From NCBI RefSeq assembly GCF_000143985.1, contig NC_014364.1, positions 3,410,001 through 3,474,000 on the forward strand: DNA of 64,000 bases, read 5' to 3'. Source of the stretch: Sediminispirochaeta smaragdinae DSM 11293 (GTDB lineage Bacteria; Spirochaetota; Spirochaetia; DSM-16054; Sediminispirochaetaceae). Position numbers and translations under genes: made by a program. Positions 1-7,687 of the stretch are shown piece after piece. Positions within the stretch are counted from its first letter, which is position 1. Each line of letters starts with the position of its first letter. A model generated the notes under the pieces. It made no database searches. It was not told the DNA's origin and saw only the letters and a program-made list of their open reading frames with translations.

Positions 1-390
1 GTGCGCCGCAACCAGCTTCATCTCAAGCCCATGTGCATGGATTTTTTCCCTGCAGATATTGAATGCTTCCCGCTCCCGTTCAAGATTATGCTCATAGGTG
101 GCAAGATCCTGATCGTTCGCCTTACGAAGCACCTTGGGAGGAGGATCTTCGCTGCAACCAGGGCAATGGACAGGGCCAAGAACCTTTGCAAGATCCTTTC
201 CGTATCGGCTCGGCACAAGTACCATATCACCTATCGACAGTACCTCGGCATTATCAGCAAGACAGACAACCGTTTCGCTGGAATATGGGAATTTTACCAT
301 AACAGGAGAAACATTATCCTCCGCAATAGAGGATGCGGAGGCGTCCACCTCCGGCGCCCCTAGGGGCTCTTCAATATAATTATCGCTCAT
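1..390 (-). CDS. PSP1-domain protein (YaaT-like), 3' end cut off by the window
   Basis: The first 130 residues are present; the reading frame is open to the window edge, so the C-terminus is missing. After a low-complexity acidic leader (residues 1-28) comes a PSP1-type segment: 'VKFPYSSETVVC', then 'SIGDMVLVPSRYGKDLAKVLG', and a later helix ending 'GLEMKLVAAH'. The start ATG at 390 has an AGGAGG about 6 bases upstream. In Bacillus the PSP1 protein YaaT lies in one operon with yaaR, and here the gene just upstream is a yaaR homologue, which supports the call. YaaT-type proteins take part in Y-complex/RNase Y-linked RNA control and in sporulation; the role in spirochaetes is not established. 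Confidence 0.8.
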   Translation of the reverse strand, partial: MSDNYIEEPLGAPEVDASASSIAEDNVSPVMVKFPYSSETVVCLADNAEVLSIGDMVLVPSRYGKDLAKVLGPVHCPGCSEDPPPKVLRKANDQDLATYEHNLEREREAFNICREKIHAHGLEMKLVAAH

Positions 391-405
391 AGCGAAGCCT
401 CCTAA

Positions 406-912
406 TCATTGCAGCAGATCAACGAGCAGACCGTTGATTTCTTCAACCCGTCGAAGGAGTTCAAGCTGGGGAAGTTGATTGGCCAAAACCCCTGAAACCA
501 ATCGTTCCAACTTCTCATTGACGACTCGGATCAGTGTATACCGCTTTTGTTTTTTCATGGGGTTGATAAAACGGGCTCCCTCTATGGTTTCTGCTTCAAA
601 GGTGTAATGAACAATATATTGCAAAAAACAGGAAACAGCTCTTCGATACTCCTTAATCCGATCCATTGTCGGACGCTCCTTCAACCGTTCACCCAAGGTG
701 TGGACGTCATCCAACAATTCTTCAAGAGAAGTATTTTCAGCAGCGACAGCATAGGGGGCAAGAGAATCGACAGACACCTCATTCTCCGCTGTAACAACTT
801 CAAAAAACGAAGGAGAAGAAACCCGAGCATCCTTCGAAGAAGAACGGGTTTTTCGACGATTTCGCCCATTTCGCAGAGGAAATCCGCCGTTAAGAGAATC
901 TATCTTTGCCAT
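406..912 (-). CDS. YaaR family (DUF327) protein
   Basis: 168 residues. A basic, Ser/Arg-rich N-terminus (about residues 15-30) precedes an all-helical body matching the YaaR/DUF327 pattern: 'LLDDVHTLGERL', 'EYRRAVSCFLQYIVHYTFEAE' region, then 'KKQKRYTLIRVVNEKLERL'. Function is unknown in the family. It overlaps the 3' end of the bactofilin gene by 13 bp and is followed 15 bp later by the PSP1 gene, so these genes are probably translated from one message. The pairing of YaaR and PSP1 is also known from Firmicutes. Confidence 0.8.
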   Translation of the reverse strand: MAKIDSLNGGFPLRNGRNRRKTRSSSKDARVSSPSFFEVVTAENEVSVDSLAPYAVAAENTSLEELLDDVHTLGERLKERPTMDRIKEYRRAVSCFLQYIVHYTFEAETIEGARFINPMKKQKRYTLIRVVNEKLERLVSGVLANQLPQLELLRRVEEINGLLVDLLQ

Positions 913-1373
913 GATCCGGCATTCTCACCAACAGCCTCGCGTTTGGCATTTCGGATCGGATTATAGCGATCGATATCACGAGGCTTCTGATCGGATATCG
1001 GTATATCAGCTTCCGTCCGGCACCCTTCTTTTCCAAGAACGGTACAGGCTCCGTTTAGAATAACCCCCTCCTCTACGACCAATCGAGGAGTAGTAATATT
1101 GCCGATCACCATTCCGGAAGAGAGGACCACTACCTTTTCGGAAGAAACGATATCCCCCTTAAGGATACCACCGACAACAACGGTACCTGCAGTAATAGAG
1201 CACTCAGCCCTACCGTTCTTACCGATAAGAACTTTATCCGCAGCGTTGACAGCCCCCCGAAAATCTCCATCAATACGAAGAAGCCCATGTAAAGAAATAT
1301 CTCCGTCGAATCTGGTCCCTTCACCGACAAGAGAATTGATAAACACACCATCAAGATCTAAATAATCGCTCAT
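900..1373 (-). CDS. Bactofilin (polymer-forming cytoskeletal protein)
   Basis: 157 residues. The middle (about 15-115) is a right-handed beta-helix with the bactofilin spacing of short strands and turns: 'GEGTRFDGDISLHGLLRIDGDFRGAV', 'VLIGKNGRAECSITAGTVVVGG', 'LKGDIVSSEKVVVLSSG', quoted here as separate pieces of one domain. Both tails are short and polar, as usual for bactofilins, which polymerise without nucleotide and often anchor to the inner membrane. It lies 33 bp after an M23 peptidase gene. In Helicobacter, Leptospira and Caulobacter bactofilins work with such peptidases to set local wall shape, so a shape role in this presumably helical cell is a reasonable inference. Confidence 0.92.
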   Translation of the reverse strand: MSDYLDLDGVFINSLVGEGTRFDGDISLHGLLRIDGDFRGAVNAADKVLIGKNGRAECSITAGTVVVGGILKGDIVSSEKVVVLSSGMVIGNITTPRLVVEEGVILNGACTVLGKEGCRTEADIPISDQKPRDIDRYNPIRNAKREAVGENAGSWQR

Positions 1374-1406
1374 GAAATAAATTACCGCTTATTCGAAATA
1401 ACTATT

Positions 1407-2429
1407 TTATCGTAGATCGGATTTTACGTTTAAAAACCGTTCGGGGTCAACAACCTGACTTCCGATTCGCACTTCGAAATGGACATGAGGTCCAGTCGAC
1501 AATCCCGTATTTCCCATTGTCCCGATTTTCTGTCCCTGGGTAACTACATCACCCTCTTCAACATATACCGTATCCATGTGGGCATACTTCGTGGCAAAAC
1601 CATAAGGATGCCGAATCACCACATAATTTCCAAAACCCATCGCATCATACTTGCGCTCAACAACCTTTCCATTGGCAGCGGCCACGATAGGCTTACCCCG
1701 CCGAAAGGCGATATCGATTCCTTTATGGAGATACCATTGTCCGGTAAAAGGATGAATCTCGGGCCCAAAATAGTTGGTAATCCTTCCGACCCCTCCCTCG
1801 ACAGGCCAAAGGGTTGGAAGCTCCACAAGGAGATCCCCCTGACTCGACATAATATCGCTGACCCTCAGCAAATCATCACTTGACTGTTCGAGGAACTCAC
1901 GCAGAGAACGGAGCTCGGAAAGCTCACGACCGATGCCCTCGCTCTGTTCCTGGACGTCGAAAAAAGAACTTAAATCCCCTCCGTCCAGAACCGAAGCGGC
2001 CTTCACATCCCCCTTCACACCAAAGGTATTCATTGTCGTCTTAAGGGAAGCCTCGAAGGTCTTCGAAACCTTCTTCAATTCGGTGATCTCTTCACGTATC
2101 GCTTCAATATTCGACCTGGAGTCTTCAAGTGCCGTCTCTTTTTGATCTACAAGCCGGCTAAGTCCTGAAAAACGGGTACTAAACAGGAGGAAGGAAACGA
2201 CAACTCCGCCGAGAAGAAAGCCTGAAAAAATCAAAGAAAAAACCGAAACACGAAAATTGAAAATACTTTTTTCCGAATGGGGAATCAGCATGATGGTAAA
2301 ACGCTGCTTTCCGGTCTGATAGGCCTTTGCAAAGAAGCGACCGACCGCCTTAAAAATCATTCCAAAAAAAGCGAGAATGCGCCTTATAATTGTTTTCTCT
2401 GTCTTTTTATAATGATTTGCCGGTGACAT
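1407..2429 (-). CDS. M23 (LytM-type) metallopeptidase, membrane anchored
   Basis: 340 residues. A basic cytoplasmic stretch (1-45) is followed by one TM helix (about 50-72), a coiled-coil (about 75-185) and a C-terminal M23 domain (about 205-335). The zinc motifs are visible: 'HKGIDIAF' (HxxxD) and 'GPHVHFEVR' (HxH), with 'YAHMDTVYVEEGDVV' between. This layout (TM, coiled coil, LytM) matches periplasmic endopeptidases that cut peptidoglycan cross-bridges or activate other hydrolases. It is the first gene of the bactofilin-yaaR-PSP1 cluster and has a good promoter upstream at 2472-2500. Confidence 0.93.
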   Translation of the reverse strand: MSPANHYKKTEKTIIRRILAFFGMIFKAVGRFFAKAYQTGKQRFTIMLIPHSEKSIFNFRVSVFSLIFSGFLLGGVVVSFLLFSTRFSGLSRLVDQKETALEDSRSNIEAIREEITELKKVSKTFEASLKTTMNTFGVKGDVKAASVLDGGDLSSFFDVQEQSEGIGRELSELRSLREFLEQSSDDLLRVSDIMSSQGDLLVELPTLWPVEGGVGRITNYFGPEIHPFTGQWYLHKGIDIAFRRGKPIVAAANGKVVERKYDAMGFGNYVVIRHPYGFATKYAHMDTVYVEEGDVVTQGQKIGTMGNTGLSTGPHVHFEVRIGSQVVDPERFLNVKSDLR

Positions 2430-2471
2430 CTATGCTCCTTCCCCGCTGTCTGCAATACAATTAGTCAATTC

Positions 2472-2500
2472 AGACTACCATGGGCAAAAATAATTGTCAA
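2472..2500 (-). promoter_or_regulatory. Sigma-70 type promoter for the M23/bactofilin operon
   Basis: On the minus strand TTGACA (2495-2500) is 17 bp from TAGTCT (2472-2477), about 40 bp before the M23 start codon. It is back to back with the tatD promoter, with only 6 bp between their -35 boxes. Confidence 0.65.
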
Positions 2501-2506
2501 ATATAA

Positions 2507-2535
2507 TTGACGGCACCTACTCTTCATGCTACAGT
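2507..2535 (+). promoter_or_regulatory. Sigma-70 type promoter for tatD
   Basis: TTGACG (2507-2512), 17 bp, TACAGT (2530-2535). It lies inside the longest possible reading frame of tatD, which is one reason to place the tatD start at 2590. Confidence 0.6.
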
Positions 2536-2589
2536 TATAACAGTATATGTAAAATATACACAAACCACAATACTAACTGGAATCATTGT

Positions 2590-3363
2590 ATGCAGCTATT
2601 TGATACTCACGCTCACATCGGGCTGATAAATGAAGACCCGATCGAACAACTCATTATCGTACAGGAAGCGAAACAGTCAGGTGTTAAGCACATTGTGAGC
2701 ATCTGTAATAACCTTCATGACTTCTTCCAGGTATACCAAAACCTCTCCTCTGCGCCCCATGTCCTTCATAGTATCGGCGTATCTCCCTCGGAAGTTCAGA
2801 ATCCGGGGAAAGATTGGGAGCTAAAAATCGAAGAAGGGACAAAACTTGACCGTGTGGTTGCTATCGGAGAGATTGGTCTTGATTATTACCGCAAATTTGG
2901 TGATAGAGATTCTCAAATCGAACTCTTTGTGCGACAACTGGAACTTGCGGCCCGTCTGGATTTTCCTGTTATCATTCACAACAGGGAGGCTGGAGCCGAT
3001 GTTTTCGACATATTATCAGAAAAGCTTCCCCCCAAGGGCGGAATTCTGCACTGTTACTCCGAGAATTGGGAATATGCGAAAAAGGCGCTGGATCTGAACC
3101 TCTTCATCTCCTTTGCCGGAAATGTTACCTACAGAAACGCCAGGAATTTACAGGAAACGGCAAAACACATGCCCATCGATCGCATGTTGATCGAGTCGGA
3201 AAGTCCCTTTATGATTCCGGCGTTTTATCGTGGTAAGCGTAATAAACCCTCGTATCTCCATGCCACCGCGGAATTTCTTGCCGAGCTGCGCGGGCTCTCC
3301 CTTGAGGAGCTGAACGAGCAGCTGTACCGTAACAGTCTTACGGTCTTCGGTCTCTCGGAATAG
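2590..3363 (+). CDS. TatD family metal-dependent hydrolase
   Basis: 257 residues from the ATG at 2590; the frame is open upstream to 2494 but that part is not TatD-like and contains the promoter. The TIM-barrel metal ligands are visible: 'FDTHAHIG' at the N-terminus, 'AIGEIGLDYYRK', 'VIIHNREA', 'GILHCYSENW'. Near the C-terminus the usual 'ETDSPYL.P' reads 'IESESPFMIPAF', so the last metal-binding Asp appears to be Glu; 'RGKRNKPSYL' then follows as normal. TatD proteins are DNases/phosphoesterases of uncertain physiological substrate. dus follows 29 bp downstream. Confidence 0.92.
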   Translation: MQLFDTHAHIGLINEDPIEQLIIVQEAKQSGVKHIVSICNNLHDFFQVYQNLSSAPHVLHSIGVSPSEVQNPGKDWELKIEEGTKLDRVVAIGEIGLDYYRKFGDRDSQIELFVRQLELAARLDFPVIIHNREAGADVFDILSEKLPPKGGILHCYSENWEYAKKALDLNLFISFAGNVTYRNARNLQETAKHMPIDRMLIESESPFMIPAFYRGKRNKPSYLHATAEFLAELRGLSLEELNEQLYRNSLTVFGLSE

Positions 3364-3392
3364 GCACACAGCGGTGCCGTGACAATGGGATT

Positions 3393-4418
3393 GTGAAAAC
3401 CGATTGCTTATATCATCCGATCATCCTGCCCGGAGTGACAATTCCGGGCAATCTTTTTCTTGCACCCCTTGCAGGTATTACCGACAGGGGGTTTCGGCGT
3501 ATCTGCATCGAACACGGAGCCCCCTTCACCTATACGGAAATGGTAAGTGGGGAGGCGCTCGCCAGAGGGAACGCAAAAACCATAGCCCTGTTGAGGCGGG
3601 CGAAGGGTGAGAAGCTCCTTGGTGTCCAAATCTTCCTCTCAAGCCCGGAACAGGCAGAAAGGGCCCTCCCGGTCATTGAAAAGGCGGACCCGACGCTTAT
3701 CGATCTTAACTGTGGCTGCCCTGTCCCCAAGGTGGTAAAAACCGGAGCAGGAGCCGCTCTGATGCGTAGCCCGGAGACAATCTATCGGATTGTCTCATTG
3801 CTCTCCAAAAGCAGTTCCCGTCCCATAACCGTCAAGATTCGCACAGGTTGGGACAGCAAGACGATAAACTATCTTGAGGCTGCCCAGGCCTCGGAATCGG
3901 CAGGGGCCTCCATGATAACCCTCCACGGGAGGAGCCGCAGCCAGGGCTACTCAGGTAGTGCCGATTGGGACACCATTGCCGAACTGGTCCAAACAGTCAG
4001 GGTCCCGGTTATCGGCAATGGCGACGCCTTTTCCCCGGAAGCCGCAAAACGACTCCTTATGGAAACGGGATGTTCCGGGGTCATGTTTGCTCGAGGTGCC
4101 ATGGGGAACCCTTTCATTTTTGAACAAACAAGAAGGCTTCTGGAACACGATTCCACAGGCAAAATTCCTTCCGTCGCGGAGATCATGAAGGCAGCCTTAA
4201 CTCAGTTGCATTACACCATAGAGGAGAAGGGAGAACGGGTCGCCTGCAGAGAAATGCGAAAACAAATGACCGGCTATACCAAGGGGCTCGACGGCTCCGC
4301 GGCGCTTCGCCAAAGTATCGTGACCTGTGAAACCGAAGAAGATTATCGCAGGACGGTAGAGGACTATCTATCGCTAAGAGGAGAGTCCTCCTCCTCCACA
4401 CTTGACCTTGCCCCCTGA
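3393..4418 (+). CDS. dusB: tRNA-dihydrouridine synthase (DusB type)
   Basis: 341 residues, GTG start. It is an FMN-dependent TIM-barrel enzyme that reduces uridine in the tRNA D-loop. Visible motifs are 'LAPLAGITDRGFRRIC' at the N-terminus, the catalytic-cysteine loop 'DLNCGCPVPKVVKTGAGAAL', 'VKIRTGWDS', 'ITLHGRSRSQGYSGSADW' and 'VIGNGDAFSPEAA'. The C-terminal helical part with 'REMRKQMTGYTKGL' is typical of the DusB subgroup. A hairpin at 4503-4519 may end the transcript. Confidence 0.93.
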   Translation: MKTDCLYHPIILPGVTIPGNLFLAPLAGITDRGFRRICIEHGAPFTYTEMVSGEALARGNAKTIALLRRAKGEKLLGVQIFLSSPEQAERALPVIEKADPTLIDLNCGCPVPKVVKTGAGAALMRSPETIYRIVSLLSKSSSRPITVKIRTGWDSKTINYLEAAQASESAGASMITLHGRSRSQGYSGSADWDTIAELVQTVRVPVIGNGDAFSPEAAKRLLMETGCSGVMFARGAMGNPFIFEQTRRLLEHDSTGKIPSVAEIMKAALTQLHYTIEEKGERVACREMRKQMTGYTKGLDGSAALRQSIVTCETEEDYRRTVEDYLSLRGESSSSTLDLAP

Positions 4419-4502
4419 AGAGTGTTAGCGTTTCATCAATAGGTATTGTTTCAGAATAGATCATGCTACATAAGCACATGCCATTTCAGACAATCTCAGA
4501 TG

Positions 4503-4530
4503 AACGGCCTCAGGCCGTTTTCTGTTGTCT
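4503..4530 (+). terminator. Possible intrinsic terminator after dus
   Basis: A perfect 8-bp inverted repeat (AACGGCCT-C-AGGCCGTT, 4503-4519) followed by a T-rich stretch TTCTGTTGTCT. The loop is very short unless the stem opens by two pairs, and the T-run is broken, so termination would be partial at best. Confidence 0.4.
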
Positions 4531-4554
4531 GACAGCAATATGGGGAGGATGAGA

Positions 4555-5811
4555 TTGCGCGTACTAGTGTTGGGATCAGGTGCGAAGGAACATGCCGTTA
4601 CCTGGATGTTTTCAAAAAGTCACAGGATCTGTGGTTTGTATATTGCGCCTGGAAATGCGGGGACGAATGAACTGGGGGAGAACCTAAAGGGGATCAACCC
4701 GGCTGATCCCGAACAGGTAGCCGAGGCGTGCAGCCAGTGGAATATCGATTATGTCTTTTGCGGCATCGAGGATGCGCTTGAAAACGGGATGGTGGACCTC
4801 CTACAGAAAAGAGGAATTCCAACCTTCGGCGCGCCAAAGGCAACAACGAGATTAGAGGCGGATAAGGCCCACGGAAAAGCCTTCATGAAACGCTATGGAA
4901 TTCCTTCAACGGCAGGAACCCTTGTTACAAACGCTTCTGAACTGGAAAGGGCGATACAGGAAAACAGCGGTAGGCGGCTGATCATCAAAAAAAACGGTCT
5001 TTCGCGCTGGAAGGCAATGTTCGACTCCGATCAGCCGGAGAAGCTCCTTGAATATGGTTCGCAGCTTCTGGAAAAGGATTCAATCCTTCTTGAACAGTAT
5101 CATGTCGGTATAAGTCTTTCGATATTTGCCCTGACCGACGGAAACGGTTTTCTGGTTCTCCCTCCCTGTGCCGATTACAAGAGGGCAAAAGAAAACGATC
5201 AAGGCCCTGCAACCAACGGGATGGGTGCTATCTGCCCCGTTCCACCGGTAAGTAAGCAAACCATGGATCTTATACGGGATACCATCATCGGCCCCAGCTT
5301 CGAAGGATTAAAACAAGAGGGGCTTATGTACAAGGGAGTGCTCTTCTTTTCCGTCGTCCTCACTGCAGAAGGGCCCAAACTGATTGAATATCATGTCAGA
5401 TTCGGGGATCCGGAAGCTCAGGTGCTCTTTTCGTTGATCAAATCGGATTTCGGCAATGTGGTTGAGGCAATTGAAAACGAAACGATCGACAGCTTCCCTA
5501 TGCAATACAATGACAACTCTGCGGTAGGCGTAGTCATTGCCAGCGAAGGATATCCGGGAGAAACCGAAAAAGAGATTCCGCTTAAGCGGATTCCGGCCTT
5601 CCCGGAAAAAGAGACCCTCGTTTTTCATGGATCCACCCGGGTTGGAGAGAAAGGCGAAACACTTTCAACCAGCGGCCGCTGCTTTACCGTTGTGGGGCTT
5701 GGGAATAATATTGTCAATGCAAATACCCGTGCATACGAGGCGGTAAAACGTATTAGGTTCGACGGAGCCTGGTACAGAAACGATATCGGCAACGCTTTTT
5801 TTGAGGATTAA
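4555..5811 (+). CDS. purD: Phosphoribosylamine-glycine ligase-like protein (divergent PurD)
   Basis: 418 residues from a TTG at 4555: GGGGAGG (4542-4548) sits 6 bp upstream and the protein then begins 'MRVLVLGSGAKEHA', the normal PurD N-terminus. Family features include 'APGNAGT', 'FGAPKATTRLEADKAHGKAFM', 'GPATNGMGAICP', 'YHVRFGDPEAQV' and 'IASEGYPGE'. The order (N domain, ATP-grasp, C domain) and the length match GAR synthetase, step 2 of purine synthesis. The ATP-grasp loop, normally 'KADGLAAGKGV', instead reads 'KKNGLSRWKAMF', losing the glycine-rich part. It may be a true but divergent PurD or a paralogue with altered activity. It converges on rlmB with a 4-bp overlap. Confidence 0.8.
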   Translation: MRVLVLGSGAKEHAVTWMFSKSHRICGLYIAPGNAGTNELGENLKGINPADPEQVAEACSQWNIDYVFCGIEDALENGMVDLLQKRGIPTFGAPKATTRLEADKAHGKAFMKRYGIPSTAGTLVTNASELERAIQENSGRRLIIKKNGLSRWKAMFDSDQPEKLLEYGSQLLEKDSILLEQYHVGISLSIFALTDGNGFLVLPPCADYKRAKENDQGPATNGMGAICPVPPVSKQTMDLIRDTIIGPSFEGLKQEGLMYKGVLFFSVVLTAEGPKLIEYHVRFGDPEAQVLFSLIKSDFGNVVEAIENETIDSFPMQYNDNSAVGVVIASEGYPGETEKEIPLKRIPAFPEKETLVFHGSTRVGEKGETLSTSGRCFTVVGLGNNIVNANTRAYEAVKRIRFDGAWYRNDIGNAFFED

Positions 5812-6578
5812 TCACTCCACTGTTGGCGGCGGCATTCATACAGAAGGATGCCGCCGGCAACCGAAACATTAAACGAATCGATATGGCCTCGTGACGGGAT
5901 GGAGATAATTTCGTCGCATCGTTCTCGTACCAGCCTGCCGATTCCTCTTCCTTCCGCGCCAAGAACCATGGCGACCTTTCCCTTCAATGAAAAATTCCAT
6001 GCACTGCCTCCCCCCATATCGGCCCCATAGACCCAGAAACCCGCCTTCTTGAGGCCTTCGACGGCCCTCGGAATGTTGGGAACCACACTCCTTGGAACAT
6101 GAAGGCTGGCTCCAGCAGAGACCTTATCGACGACGGCCCCATCCCCGGCGCTTCGACGTTCTGGGAGCACCACAAGATCGACGGCAAATTGATCGGCACT
6201 CCGCAAAATAGCTCCGAGGTTCTGGGGATCGGTGATTCCGTCAAGCAGCAAAATCAGGGCCTGCTCCTCTCTTGTTGCCAGCTGCTGTAAAACTGTATCG
6301 AAATCACGATTTGTAGGTGGCTTCCTTCCTGAGGAAACAGCATCGGAAAGGAACAGCAGAACTCCGCGATGATCGACCCCTCCCGAGAGATCATCAAGCT
6401 CTTCCCGGCTTACATTACGAACCTTACATCCCTTTTGTTCCGCCAGCGCAATAAGGGCGGATATCCGCTTGGACTTGCCGGAAACCATGAGTTCGGCGCC
6501 CCGATGCCGCTTTTTCAACGCTTCTTCAATTGCATGAAAACCATAGATATGCTGCCGATCCATCATCTCCTTCCTCAC
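5808..6578 (-). CDS. rlmB: TrmH/SpoU family 2'-O-methyltransferase (RlmB-like)
   Basis: 256 residues. The N-terminal substrate-binding domain begins 'HIYGFHAIEEALKK'. The C-terminal SPOUT domain carries the three family motifs: 'GITDPQNLGAILRSADQF', 'AMVLGAEGRGIGRLVRERCD' and 'IPSRGHIDSFNVSVAGGILLYE'. This fits 23S rRNA G2251 2'-O-methyltransferase. The GTG at 6578 overlaps the upstream stop as GTGA, pointing to translational coupling; an internal ATG pair after AAGGAG is an alternative start. Confidence 0.9.
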   Translation of the reverse strand: MRKEMMDRQHIYGFHAIEEALKKRHRGAELMVSGKSKRISALIALAEQKGCKVRNVSREELDDLSGGVDHRGVLLFLSDAVSSGRKPPTNRDFDTVLQQLATREEQALILLLDGITDPQNLGAILRSADQFAVDLVVLPERRSAGDGAVVDKVSAGASLHVPRSVVPNIPRAVEGLKKAGFWVYGADMGGGSAWNFSLKGKVAMVLGAEGRGIGRLVRERCDEIISIPSRGHIDSFNVSVAGGILLYECRRQQWSD

Positions 6579-7024
6579 TGATCTTCCTCGCCGTACTTCG
6601 TTACCTTATCGACAACTCCATCGAAATCGGTATCTTGTCGCAGCTCTTCGACGTAGGCCCCATCTTTGATGAAGACCCAAATATCAAGCATACCATCACT
6701 GTTCGAATCAATCTCCCTCCGAAGCAGCTTCCCTTCCCCTCCATAGACGCAAAAATCGTCCATCTCTCCGTCACGATCGTAATCAAGCATCTCATAGCGC
6801 TTATTTCCGTCATGGTCGGAGATAACTATATAATCGATATTTCCGTCCCCGCTGGTATCAAACTGATCGGGAGGCACGCCGACCGGATCAGAAAGGGCAT
6901 GGTCACGGAATTCACGGACAGAGAGAAAAACATTATTTCCATCTTCTTGCCCTCTCTCTTCCGCATAGAGCGAGGGGGCATAGCATATCAACAGAAGAAA
7001 AAATAGAGTAACGAGGCTTTTCAT
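6575..7024 (-). CDS. Exported protein with four 25-residue Asp-rich (Ca-binding type) repeats
   Basis: 149 residues. Signal peptide about 1-21 ('LLLICYAPSLYAEE'). Four motifs of the type DxxxDGxxD lie exactly 25 residues apart: DTSGDGNID (56), DYDRDGEMD (81), DSNSDGMLD (106) and DTDFDGVVD (131). Between them each unit has an aromatic/aliphatic strand and a Gly turn, so the protein is probably a short stack of beta-hairpins held by calcium, like thrombospondin type-3 or EF-hand-like loops. No named family is recognised with certainty. Its stop overlaps the rlmB start by 4 bp. Confidence 0.75.
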   Translation of the reverse strand: MKSLVTLFFLLLICYAPSLYAEERGQEDGNNVFLSVREFRDHALSDPVGVPPDQFDTSGDGNIDYIVISDHDGNKRYEMLDYDRDGEMDDFCVYGGEGKLLRREIDSNSDGMLDIWVFIKDGAYVEELRQDTDFDGVVDKVTKYGEEDQ

Positions 7025-7078
7025 TGCATACGGCTCCTGCAGAGAGAAATCCTTTTAAGTATCGGAAGGAGATAAAAG

Positions 7079-7687
7079 CTAGTTAACAGATTCGTTTCCC
7101 CCGAGAAGAAATCGTAGTTCCTTGGTACGGTTCTTTCCCGAAAAACGAAACACATATTCCCCATCCTCCTGCTTTCCCTCAAGGAAAAGATGACGGTCGG
7201 CAGCAACGGGAAAAAAAGGAGTGGATGTTTTCAGTGAAGACAAACTCCCATCGAAAATTTCAAGAAAATTCTGCGAGGCAGACGCCATGGCAAACAGGAA
7301 ATGGCTGAGATCCATGACGACGAGGGCCGATTCAAGAGAAAAACGGAATTCGCCCCGGCTGGCACGTATGGAACAACGCAGAACGGCAAGAGCCGATAGA
7401 ATATCATCGGGCACATGGTACCCCTTAGCACGAGAGCGCTGCGGATCATAAAGAGTCGCAACGAGAGCATTATAGGTATCAAAAAGAGAAAAAAGTTCCG
7501 AGAGTTCATGGTCGACAATCCTCATCTGGTCATTCTTACAGCCTCCGTTTACGGTCAGATACGACCGTTGTACAGAGGCTGAAAGAATGTGTCCAAATCC
7601 AAGAGAAAGGAAACCAAAATTATCAAGCGTTCCAAACACCAAAAACCTACCGTAAAGATGAAAGAGATACCGGTTGCGGTGTCCCAT
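7079..7687 (-). CDS. Protein of unknown function, overlapping the 3' end of dnaJ
   Basis: 202 residues, not recognised. The ATG at 7687 has GAGGGGG 3-4 bp upstream and overlaps dnaJ by 41 bp in another frame. The first 40 residues are hydrophobic and aromatic ('[19 protein letters not shown]'), and the rest is mixed with a long helical middle ('[19 protein letters not shown]'). There is no clear signal peptide. Since it is translated from the dnaJ message its supply may follow heat-shock gene expression. A later start inside the overlap cannot be excluded. Confidence 0.6.
   Translation of the reverse strand: MGHRNRYLFHLYGRFLVFGTLDNFGFLSLGFGHILSASVQRSYLTVNGGCKNDQMRIVDHELSELFSLFDTYNALVATLYDPQRSRAKGYHVPDDILSALAVLRCSIRASRGEFRFSLESALVVMDLSHFLFAMASASQNFLEIFDGSLSSLKTSTPFFPVAADRHLFLEGKQEDGEYVFRFSGKNRTKELRFLLGGNESVN

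Noticed and set aside
1-363. Plus-strand open frame at the window start
   Set aside because: The minus strand encodes a clear PSP1-domain protein over the same bases with a good start signal.
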